Of a stretch of 64,000 nt of DNA, positions 27,676 through 35,122 are shown piece after piece. Location: positions 62,001 to 126,000 of the forward strand of contig NZ_PGER01000001.1 in assembly GCF_002797935.1 (NCBI RefSeq), given 5' to 3'. The translations under genes were made by a program, and so were the position numbers. Below the pieces are notes generated by a model. The model made no database searches and was not told where the DNA came from. It saw only the letters and a list, made by a program, of their open reading frames with translations. The DNA is from Flavobacterium sp. 1. GTDB taxonomy: Bacteria > Bacteroidota > Bacteroidia > Flavobacteriales > Flavobacteriaceae. Each line of letters opens with the position of its first letter. Position 1 is the stretch's first letter.

Positions 27676-28971
27676 ATGACAAAACAACAAGTATCTATTT
27701 TTTGGTTCCGACGCGATTTGCGTCTTGAAGATAATGTAGCGTTATATCATGCTTTGCAATCCGAGCATCCTGTAATTCCAGTGTTTATTTTCGACACGGA
27801 TATTTTGAATAGTTTGCCAAAAAATGATGCCCGCGTTGGTTTTATACACGAAACACTTCAAAAAATAAATTCACAGCTCAATGTTATTGGAAGTTCTCTT
27901 TTAATCAAAAAAGGAACTGCAATCGAGGTTTGGAAATCCCTTTTTGATGAGTTTAGTATTTCGGCAGTTTTCTTTAATAAAGATTATGAACCGTACGCTA
28001 TTAAGAGGGATTTAGCTATTGCAGCATTGGCAAAAGCAAATAATGCAGTTTGTTTTTCTTTCAAAGATCAAGTTGTTTTTGAAGAACTCGAAATCACAAA
28101 ACCTGATGGTTTGGCTTATACCATTTATACCCCCTACAAAAATAAATGGCTGGAAAAATTCAAATTCATGGCTCCGCTTCAAGAGTATGTAACTCTAAAT
28201 TACTTATCCAATTTTCATAAAAATAATTTTGATTTTCTCACTTTACAGCAAATAGGTTTTGAAGAAAGTAATATAAAAGTAGTTCCTCATAATCTCACAC
28301 AAATAAGTAATTATCACGAAACAAGAGATTTTCCTGCTATAGACAGCACCTCGTATTTGTCTCCCCATTTGCGTTTTGGAACAGTTAGTATCCGCAAATT
28401 AGTGAATTGGGCAGTTAATAAAAATGCTGTTTTCTTGAGCGAATTGATATGGAGGGAATTCTTTATGCAGATTCTGTTTAGCTTCCCGAAAGTGGTCACT
28501 CATAATTTTAAATCGGCTTATGATGGAATTCAGTGGCGTAATAATGAAGAAGATTTCAAACGCTGGTGTACAGGAACTACTGGTTATCTCATGGTCGATG
28601 CAGGAATGCGCCAGCTCAATGAAACGGGCTATATGCACAACAGAGTGCGCATGGTTGTGGCGAGCTTTTTGTGCAAACATTTACTGATTAATTGGCAGTG
28701 GGGCGAAGCTTATTTTGCCGAAAAACTGTTGGATTATGATTTGTCTGCAAATGTAGGCAACTGGCAATGGGCGGCTGGAACTGGCTGTGATGCTGCACCT
28801 TATTTCAGGGTTTTTAATCCCGATATCCAGCTCAAAAAGTTTGACGAAAAAGGAATTTACATCCGCCAATGGATTCCTGAATTTGATTTGGGCTACGGAC
28901 AGCCAATGATTGATCATGCTTTTGCCAGAGACAGGGCTGTTGCTGCTTATAAGGCTGGAATTTTGAAGTGA
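27676..28971 (+). CDS. phr: Deoxyribodipyrimidine photolyase/cryptochrome
   Basis: A 431-residue protein. The N-terminal photolyase (antenna-binding) domain starts SIFWFRRDLRLEDNVALYHAL. The FAD-binding domain carries SPHLRFGTVSIR, the WREFFMQIL segment, GYMHNRVRMVVASFLCKHL and WQWAAGTGCDAAPYFRVFNP, which holds FAD and lies over the pyrimidine dimer. It is predicted to repair UV-made cyclobutane dimers with blue light. The length is normal for class I CPD photolyases. A class-level distinction between photolyase and cryptochrome cannot be made safely by eye. Confidence 0.93.
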   Translation: MTKQQVSIFWFRRDLRLEDNVALYHALQSEHPVIPVFIFDTDILNSLPKNDARVGFIHETLQKINSQLNVIGSSLLIKKGTAIEVWKSLFDEFSISAVFFNKDYEPYAIKRDLAIAALAKANNAVCFSFKDQVVFEELEITKPDGLAYTIYTPYKNKWLEKFKFMAPLQEYVTLNYLSNFHKNNFDFLTLQQIGFEESNIKVVPHNLTQISNYHETRDFPAIDSTSYLSPHLRFGTVSIRKLVNWAVNKNAVFLSELIWREFFMQILFSFPKVVTHNFKSAYDGIQWRNNEEDFKRWCTGTTGYLMVDAGMRQLNETGYMHNRVRMVVASFLCKHLLINWQWGEAYFAEKLLDYDLSANVGNWQWAAGTGCDAAPYFRVFNPDIQLKKFDEKGIYIRQWIPEFDLGYGQPMIDHAFARDRAVAAYKAGILK

Positions 28972-29148
28972 TTTTGAAACATGATTTACAAGTACATCAG
29001 CTTTCTTTTTTTTCATTAAAAAGAAAAGATAGGACGGTTAGCCGCATATTACTCCTAATCGCTAAAAAGCACAACATTTTAAGTATAATTTGTGTATAAA
29101 GCGCTTACGTTTAACTTCTTATTAATACTGTTAAAAAAAGCATTGGCA

Positions 29149-29156
29149 TATATTTG
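29149..29156 (+). promoter_or_regulatory. -7 element before the TIGR01777 gene
   Basis: TATATTTG matches TAnnTTTG and lies 34 bp before the ATG at 29191. It suggests that this gene has its own promoter after the photolyase gene. Confidence 0.55.
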
Positions 29157-29190
29157 TATTGTAATTGATTTCCTCAAACTTTTTTAAATT

Positions 29191-30102
29191 ATGCAAAAAA
29201 ATGTTTTAATAACAGGCGGTACCGGTTTTATCGGAAGGCATCTAACTGAAAAATTATTGGAAAGAGGTTACGCAGTTTCAATATTGACCAGAAGCAGTAA
29301 ACCAAGCACAGAAAAGGTTTCCTATTATATTTGGGATGCTGATACACAAAGTATAGAGGAATCGGCTGTATTAAATGCTGATTATATTATTCATTTAGCC
29401 GGTGAAAATATTGCCGAAGAAAGATGGACTGCCAAAAGAAAAGCTGCAATTCTAGACAGCAGAACACAATCCGTGCAATTGATTTATGATACTTTAAAAA
29501 AGCTGAATAAAAGAGTTGATGCTTTTGTTTCGGCTTCAGGGATTGGATATTATGGATTGGTCAATGGCGAAGGTATTTGTACCGAAAGCACTTTGCCTGC
29601 CAATGATTTTGTAGGGACTGTTTGTCAGGAATGGGAAAAATCGGCCGATTTGATGCTAGGGTTGGGTATTCGTACCGTAAAAATCCGCACTGGTTTGGTC
29701 TTAGGAAAAAACGAAGGAATATTAAAAAAACTAAGCCCAATTTTTAAAAGAGGTTTTGGAAGTGTTTTGGGCTCAGGAAGGCAGTATATGCCTTGGATTC
29801 ATGTGCATGATTTGTGCATGATGTATATTGAAGCGATCGAAAACAAAAAAATGACCGGTCCCTATAATGCTACGATTAATGACAGTACAACAAATTTAAT
29901 TTTCTCTAAAGAATTAGCGAATTCTTTTGGTTTTTCGATTTGGCTGCCCAATGTCCCAGCTTTTTTAATCCGATTAATGCTAGGAGAAAGGGCATCACTG
30001 CTTTTGACAGGAAGAAGGGTTTCTTCGGATAAAGTTAAAAAGCTAGGGTTTAGATTTCAATTTAAAAATCTCCGAAAGGCATTGAAAAACAGTTTAAAAT
30101 AA
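29191..30102 (+). CDS. TIGR01777-family SDR oxidoreductase (YfcH-like)
   Basis: A 303-residue extended short-chain dehydrogenase. The NAD(P)-binding motif is GGTGFIGRHLTEKLL at residues 8-22. The later motifs IIHLAGENIAEERWTAKRK, SASGIGYYG and QEWEKSA are typical of the TIGR01777/YfcH group, including a DUF1731-like C-terminus (LPNVPAFLIRLMLGERASLLLTGRRVSS). The substrate is unknown. It is cytoplasmic. It follows the photolyase gene on the same strand and converges with the YceI gene. Confidence 0.9.
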   Translation: MQKNVLITGGTGFIGRHLTEKLLERGYAVSILTRSSKPSTEKVSYYIWDADTQSIEESAVLNADYIIHLAGENIAEERWTAKRKAAILDSRTQSVQLIYDTLKKLNKRVDAFVSASGIGYYGLVNGEGICTESTLPANDFVGTVCQEWEKSADLMLGLGIRTVKIRTGLVLGKNEGILKKLSPIFKRGFGSVLGSGRQYMPWIHVHDLCMMYIEAIENKKMTGPYNATINDSTTNLIFSKELANSFGFSIWLPNVPAFLIRLMLGERASLLLTGRRVSSDKVKKLGFRFQFKNLRKALKNSLK

Positions 30103-30113
30103 AAGTTGAACCA

Positions 30114-30653
30114 TTAGTTCAAAACACAGAAGATTTGTGTATTCACGGTTTTTGAAATTTTTGCAATTACAATATTTGGAATTTCGATGTTAAAATCATC
30201 CGTGTTCAATGTGAAATTAGAGTTTATTTGGATTCCGTTTCCTGCCTTTTTAATTTTCGCAAGAACTGTAATCATTCGCGATTGTCCGTGAATCGTTATT
30301 TTTCCTATTATAAAAAAATCTTTCTCTTCTTCGGTAATTTCTTTCAAGTCAAATTTTTCGATAACTCCTTTAAAAGTAGCTTTGGAATAGCGGTCACTTT
30401 CCATGTAATTGCTATTAAAATGCTCCTGCATCAAATCTCTTTTGAATTTGAATCTCTTGATAACTGCCGTAAAAGTAATTTCTTTTCTATTAGGGATAAG
30501 TGTACAGTTCACATCATCATTTTTAGCCTCTACGGCTTCAAATAATGGCACTGATGCTTCAAAGTAAATAGCACACTTGGATGAACTGAATTTGTTTTGT
30601 GCATCAATGGGGTAAAGGACTAATAAGAGTGCTAATAGAGTAAAATTTTTCAT
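30114..30653 (-). CDS. YceI-family protein
   Basis: A 179-residue secreted protein. A signal peptide (MKNFTLLALLLVLYPIDAQ) precedes a lipocalin-like YceI domain with the recurrent F-A-IK-F-F motif pattern (TFTAVIKRFKFKRDLMQEHFN, YSKATFKGVIEKF, IIGKITIHGQSRMITVLAKI). YceI proteins bind polyisoprenoid-type lipids in the periplasm. The length is typical. It is monocistronic and convergent with the TIGR01777 gene at a distance of 11 bp. Confidence 0.9.
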   Translation of the reverse strand: MKNFTLLALLLVLYPIDAQNKFSSSKCAIYFEASVPLFEAVEAKNDDVNCTLIPNRKEITFTAVIKRFKFKRDLMQEHFNSNYMESDRYSKATFKGVIEKFDLKEITEEEKDFFIIGKITIHGQSRMITVLAKIKKAGNGIQINSNFTLNTDDFNIEIPNIVIAKISKTVNTQIFCVLN

Positions 30654-30726
30654 AATCTTTTCTATTAAAGGTTGTACTTAAAGTTACGATATTTTAATCG
30701 TAAACAGTCATAAAATTACGCCAAAA

Positions 30727-30771
30727 AAAAGACCAATTTTAAAAGAATTGATCTTTTGATATTGGTCTTTT
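30727..30771. terminator. Nested hairpin, terminator-like
   Basis: AAAAGACCAAT pairs with ATTGGTCTTTT, and an inner AAAAGA/TCTTTT stem adds a second level. It sits upstream of the YceI gene and next to element F, so its role as a terminator is uncertain. Confidence 0.45.
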
Positions 30772-30778
30772 AAATAGA

Positions 30779-30972
30779 TTTTTTTGGATAATGGCAAAAA
30801 AACAAAATATTTCGTTTTAGACCTGATTACTTCACTACGCTTTTATTTTTATTGGAGTTCAGTGAACCTTGTTTGAAGTGAAAATCCTTGTAAGCGAGGG
30901 TTCGGCTTGCAAGATTGCAACGGATAGCGGGACGATATTGCCTAAAATGCCTAATCTTTCTGCTCCAAAAAA
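30779..30972. repeat. Structured intergenic element, type II, copy F (with 47-nt insert)
   Basis: The outer stem TTTTTTGGA (left) with TCCAAAAAA (right, 30964-30972) is present. The core boxes are shared with copy D: AATGGCAAAAAA, CAAAATAT, GAAGTGAAAATCCTTG, AACGGATAGCGGGA and CTAATCTTTCTGCTCC. The variable hairpin is CTTGTAAGC/GCTTGCAAG (30887-30895 with 30905-30913, one wobble). A 47-nt insert at 30829-30875 matches the reverse complement of the insert in copy B at 38 of 47 positions by hand count. After the element there are two CTTAGAATCTTAG copies (30988 and 31005). Confidence 0.8.
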
Positions 30973-31029
30973 TAATTATAATTTCAGCTTAGAATCTTAG
31001 GGAGCTTAGAATCTTAGTTACTTGAAAAA

Positions 31030-31578
31030 TTAATCTAATTCAAGCTTTATATTGTATTTTTTTAAGCCTTCAAGGGTTTCTTTTGCAGTATAATTGAAAA
31101 CTTCCTGATGTAAGTCACGTTCTTTTTTTAACGATATTTGTTTTAATGAATTGCAGAAACGTTTTACATCTTCAAAATTAGACAGAATTAAGCCGGGAAC
31201 TGGTACGCTGTTGCCTTCATTGTCTTTTGCCACCATTGTGAAATAAGAGGAATTGCAATGTTTTTTATATCCAGTTTGAATATTTTCGGCTTCTACTCGA
31301 ATTCCGACAACCATCGAACTTTTTCCAACATAATTTACAGAGGCTTTCATGGTCACAAGTTCGCCTACTTCAATTGGTTTTAAAAAATTCACCGTATCGA
31401 CGGATGCCGTAACACAATAATTTCCAGAAAATTTGGAACCGCAGGCAAATGCTATTTGATCTAAAAGTGATAAAATATAGCCTCCGTGAATTTTTCCGCT
31501 AAAATTGGTGTGTGAGGGAAGCATTAATACTGATATGCTGACATGAGATGAAGATACTGTTTTGTAAATTTTGTCCAT
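31030..31578 (-). CDS. Acyl-CoA thioesterase (hotdog fold)
   Basis: A 182-residue protein of the YciA/acyl-CoA thioester hydrolase type: GKIHGGYILSLLDQIAFACGSKFSG (helix with the catalytic Asp), VDTVNFLKPIEVGELVTMKASVNYVGKSSMVVGIRVEAEN and a conserved Thr/Met strand near the end. It is predicted to hydrolyse fatty acyl-CoAs to free acid and CoA in the cytoplasm. The length is slightly above the usual because of a helical C-terminal tail. It lies 52 bp downstream of rmuC on the same strand, so cotranscription is possible. Confidence 0.9.
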   Translation of the reverse strand: MDKIYKTVSSSHVSISVLMLPSHTNFSGKIHGGYILSLLDQIAFACGSKFSGNYCVTASVDTVNFLKPIEVGELVTMKASVNYVGKSSMVVGIRVEAENIQTGYKKHCNSSYFTMVAKDNEGNSVPVPGLILSNFEDVKRFCNSLKQISLKKERDLHQEVFNYTAKETLEGLKKYNIKLELD

Positions 31579-31630
31579 TGATTTAATTTTGGTTAATCGT
31601 CCTTTGGTATAGTTTGTGAAATATTTTAGT

Positions 31631-33001
31631 CTAATTTAAAAGCGGGCTTTCGTCGGTTTCAGCTCTTTTTAAAATGCTTTCTGGAAGTGCTTTTTTAGCT
31701 TTGGCACCCATTTTTTTGAGTTTTTCGACGCTTGTGATGAGGTTTCCTTTTCCTTCCACTAGTTTATTCATGGCGCCTTGATATTCAACTTTACTCTCTT
31801 CGATTTTTTTGCCAATTTTTATTAAATCGGCAACAAAACCTTCAAATTTATCATATAATGCACCAGCTTGTCTTGCTATTTCAAAGGCATTTTCCTGCTG
31901 TTTTTGGTTCGTCCACATACTGTCAATCGTGCGTAAAGTTGCCAGCAGGGTAGAAGGAGTTACAATCACGATGTTTTTTTCGAAAGCTTTGTTGTATAAT
32001 GTAGTGTCTTCGTTAAGTGCCAATGCAAAAGCGGGTTCCATAGGGATAAAAAGCAAAACAAAATCAGGGCTTTCTATCTGGTATAAATCGTGGTAATTTT
32101 TTCCTCCCAATTGATCTACGTGGCTTTTTATCGAATTGACGTGTTCTCTTAAAAAAGTTTTCTTTAAACTTTCATCTTCTTCATTAATGAATTTTTCATA
32201 AGCTGTTAGGGAAACTTTAGAATCGACAATCATCTTTTTTCCATCAGGAAGATTGATGACAACGTCAGGAAAAACACGATTGCCTTCCTCTGTGGTATGA
32301 CTTTGCTGTACATGGTATTCTCTGTCTTTTTCCAATCCTGATTTTTCTAAGACACGTTCCAGTACCAGTTCGCCCCAGTTTCCCTGCATTTTGCTGTCGC
32401 CTTTTAGTGCTTTGGTCAAATTTAGGGTTTCTTTGCTCATTTGAGCATTCATTTCGCTCAAGCCTATTATCTGCTGGCGCAGAGCGGCGTGGTAATCAAT
32501 ACTTTCTTTGTGTGTGTCTTCGACTTTCTTTTCGAATAATTGAATTTTATCCTGCAATGGAGTCAGGATGTTTTTCATGTTTTCTTTGTTTTGCTCAGTA
32601 AACTTATTCGATTTTTCGTCTAATATTTTATTGGCAAGATTCTCAAATTCTTTGGTGAATTTTTCCTGCAGTTTTTCAACTTCATCTTTTTGTTCTTTAT
32701 TGCGTTCCCAAAGATTTTCAAAATCTACTTCTTTTTTAGAAAGCTGAATGGCTAAACTGTCTTTCTCATTTCGGATATTTTCTTTCTCAGAATTAGATAA
32801 TTCCAGCTGTTTTTCGAATGCATTTTTATCCAATAAAAACTGTTCTTTCTGTTGGCTTAATTGGGAATTCAGAGCGATTAATTTTTCTTCCAGACTTACT
32901 TTTTCCGATTGGAATCGGGCAGAAAATAGGAGTTTGCCAATGAAAACGCCTATTGCAAGCGCAATAATAAAAACGACTAATAAAGGAAGAATTGTTAACA
33001 T
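31631..33001 (-). CDS. rmuC: DNA recombination protein RmuC
   Basis: A 456-residue protein. One N-terminal membrane segment (residues 2-25) is followed by a long coiled coil (about 35-175, rich in EKLQ heptads). The RmuC domain then shows GNWGELVLERVLEKSGLEK, FPDVVINLPDGKKMIVDSKVSLTAYEKFI and ESPDFVLLFIPMEPAFALAL. RmuC has a restriction-endonuclease-like core and limits inversions at short inverted repeats, a notable function in a genome with this many palindromic elements. The length and domain order are normal. Confidence 0.93.
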   Translation of the reverse strand: MLTILPLLVVFIIALAIGVFIGKLLFSARFQSEKVSLEEKLIALNSQLSQQKEQFLLDKNAFEKQLELSNSEKENIRNEKDSLAIQLSKKEVDFENLWERNKEQKDEVEKLQEKFTKEFENLANKILDEKSNKFTEQNKENMKNILTPLQDKIQLFEKKVEDTHKESIDYHAALRQQIIGLSEMNAQMSKETLNLTKALKGDSKMQGNWGELVLERVLEKSGLEKDREYHVQQSHTTEEGNRVFPDVVINLPDGKKMIVDSKVSLTAYEKFINEEDESLKKTFLREHVNSIKSHVDQLGGKNYHDLYQIESPDFVLLFIPMEPAFALALNEDTTLYNKAFEKNIVIVTPSTLLATLRTIDSMWTNQKQQENAFEIARQAGALYDKFEGFVADLIKIGKKIEESKVEYQGAMNKLVEGKGNLITSVEKLKKMGAKAKKALPESILKRAETDESPLLN

Positions 33002-33188
33002 AGATGTTTCTTTTTTAAAAATGTAAAAGTAAGCATTAATACGTAGTGCTTAATTTTTAAAAATGAAATTTCACGAATTATTAGAAATCCAATGCTAAAT
33101 CAACAATTTTCAACTTTTTTTAAATCATCACGCAACCTTTTTAAAAATATGCCATCTTACTAGTATACAAATTAATTAAAAAGTAGAT

Positions 33189-34049
33189 ATGAAGCGTTTT
33201 ATTATAGTAGCCCTGATAGCTTTTAGTTTTTCTTCCTGTACAGATTCATTAGGTGATAATGTTCAAAATTGTGGCGATGTCAGAAATGTGGCTTATGAGA
33301 ATTTTAAATATTGCGGGCAGCCAAAAGAGAATCCAACCAAGCCTATTTATGTGCTTATAAACTCAAATGAAGAACTGCAAAAGCATTTTGCCCCTTGTGA
33401 CCCCTTTAGTCCTCTGCCTGATTTTACTCAAAAAAGAGTCTTAGGACTTTTATCAGGACCAAAACCTACATCAGGCTATGATATAAAAATCCAATCTGTA
33501 GTAGAGGATGACTGTCAAATTCTAGTTCAATATTCTGAAAGAGTACCTGGTGATAGTGAGATTGTACTTCAGACAATTACTTATCCAGCAGATTATATTA
33601 TTCTTCCAAAATCAAGCAAGCCTATTATATTTTCCAAAGTAAATGCGGTTGTTGATTATGCTATTGTAGGTACTTACGGAGAGTGTGCTACGACAGATTG
33701 TTATCAATTTTATAGAGTAGAAAATTACAAAGTGTTTAAATATTTTAATTTGACAAGTTTAGCAAGTGATTTTTATCAATTAAATTATAAAGCATTAGTT
33801 TTTAGAGATGATTATGCTTCTTTTCTTTCAAAAATCCCAACCGAAATAAAAAACTTAAAAGGGCAGACCAAAACATTTGGATCACCAAATGCTCATGATC
33901 AAGGAGGAGTTTATCTAGAGTGGAATCAAGGAGGAGTTGTCACCAAAATATATTTGGATAATGATAATACTGCAGATCAAACTGCTGAAGTTATTGCATT
34001 CAAGAAGGTGATTCAGGACAAAGTAGCGTTATTAAAAACGAAATCTTAA
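33189..34049 (+). CDS. Lipoprotein with a PrcB_C-like domain
   Basis: A 286-residue protein. The signal peptide ends in FSFSSCTDS, a clear lipobox (Cys17). Residues about 95-150 (RVLGLLSGPKPTSGYDIKIQSV, then QYSERVPGDSEIVLQTITYPADYIILP) match the PrcB C-terminal domain, first named from a Treponema protease complex. The second half (GTYGECATTDCYQFYRVENYKVFKYF) is unfamiliar. It is probably attached to the outer membrane. A binding or protease-partner role is inferred from the family name only. Confidence 0.75.
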   Translation: MKRFIIVALIAFSFSSCTDSLGDNVQNCGDVRNVAYENFKYCGQPKENPTKPIYVLINSNEELQKHFAPCDPFSPLPDFTQKRVLGLLSGPKPTSGYDIKIQSVVEDDCQILVQYSERVPGDSEIVLQTITYPADYIILPKSSKPIIFSKVNAVVDYAIVGTYGECATTDCYQFYRVENYKVFKYFNLTSLASDFYQLNYKALVFRDDYASFLSKIPTEIKNLKGQTKTFGSPNAHDQGGVYLEWNQGGVVTKIYLDNDNTADQTAEVIAFKKVIQDKVALLKTKS

Positions 34050-34168
34050 TACATTTTGATTCCGCTGAATTTAGGTTTAGCGGAATCATCGTTTTTTTAA
34101 ATGAGGTTGTGTAAATGTGCCTCAATAACTATTAAATAACCAAAGATTAACCAAATAAAAACCAATGT

Positions 34169-34492
34169 ATGAGAAAAATATTTTTTATTTTTTTTATAAT
34201 TTTTACTGTTTCTTCCTGCACTTATGAGGATTCCCGTTTTAGACAAATATCCAAAAAGGAAGCTATGCAAAGCTGGGCTTGGAAAATTTTTATTTTTACT
34301 GACGAAGGAGAATTTCAATCTGTTGAGCCAGAAGTAAATAAAATTCATAATAGTATCAAAGAGAAACCTATTTTTGCAGAGGATATTTGGAAAACGAACC
34401 TAAAAGATGATTTGTTTTTAAAAAATAATGAAGTGGCTTTAGAAGATAGAACTGACTATGCCAATTTCGAAATAACGAAGAAGAAAAAATAA
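34169..34492 (+). CDS. Small hypothetical lipoprotein
   Basis: A 107-residue protein with an N-terminal signal ending in TVSSCTYED, a good lipobox. The rest is charged, with a KKKK end and no recognisable domain. It lies 21 bp before the ECF sigma factor gene on the same strand, so it may belong to that regulatory unit. The function is unknown. Confidence 0.6.
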   Translation: MRKIFFIFFIIFTVSSCTYEDSRFRQISKKEAMQSWAWKIFIFTDEGEFQSVEPEVNKIHNSIKEKPIFAEDIWKTNLKDDLFLKNNEVALEDRTDYANFEITKKKK

Positions 34493-34513
34493 TAAACCAA
34501 CACCAGAGAATTC

Positions 34514-35059
34514 TTGAAAGAGAACTTAGACCAGTATATTAGGAAATGTGCCGATAATGACCGGGAAGCACAACTGAAAGTGTATCAGTTGTTTTCTCCA
34601 GTTCTTTATGGGCTGTGCCTAAAATATATGCGGAATGAGGATGACGCCAAAGATGTTTTTCAAGAAGCCTTTGTAATTGCCTTTCAAAAAATAGGACAAT
34701 ACAAATTTGAAGGAAGTTTTGAAGGTTGGATCAAGCGTATTTTTATCAATAAATTATTAGAAACGTTAAAGAAAAAGAAAAAAGGAGTTTTGTTTTTGGA
34801 TGTTTTTGAAACTGATATAGCAGCCGAAGAAGAATTAGAATTAGCACCCATTGAGCAGGAAAAATTATTAGAATATATTCAAGAATTGCCAGATCAATAC
34901 CGAATGGTTTTTAATTTGTATGTTTTCGAAAAAATGAAACATAAAGAGATTGCAAAGCTGCTTGACATAAGTGAAGGAACTTCTAAATCAAATTTAAACA
35001 GAGCCAAGAGTATTTTGAAGAAAAAAATATTGATAGTATTAAATTGTAAAACAGCATAA
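34514..35059 (+). CDS. RNA polymerase ECF sigma-70 factor
   Basis: A 181-residue sigma factor. Region 2 (residues about 15-80: YQLFSPVLYGLCLKYMRNEDDAKDVFQEAFVIAF, then FEGWIKRIFINKLLE) binds core polymerase and the -10 element. Region 4 (about 115-170: LPDQYRMVFNLYVFEKMKHKEIAKLLDISEGTSKSNLNRAK) is a helix-turn-helix for the -35 region. The start is a TTG at 34514; no ATG gives a complete region 2. It is followed at 57 bp by a membrane protein with an anti-sigma-like N-terminus, the usual ECF arrangement. Confidence 0.9.
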   Translation: MKENLDQYIRKCADNDREAQLKVYQLFSPVLYGLCLKYMRNEDDAKDVFQEAFVIAFQKIGQYKFEGSFEGWIKRIFINKLLETLKKKKKGVLFLDVFETDIAAEEELELAPIEQEKLLEYIQELPDQYRMVFNLYVFEKMKHKEIAKLLDISEGTSKSNLNRAKSILKKKILIVLNCKTA

Positions 35060-35122
35060 AATTGAGATTCTGTTAAGGTAAATTAATAAAACCAAACAGG
35101 TTTCAAAAAACTATAAGTGCGC

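Noticed and set aside
29030..29130. Gap between the photolyase and TIGR01777 genes checked for a repeat or small RNA
   Set aside because: Only the TATATTTG element at 29149 was found; there are no dyads or core boxes of the repeat families.
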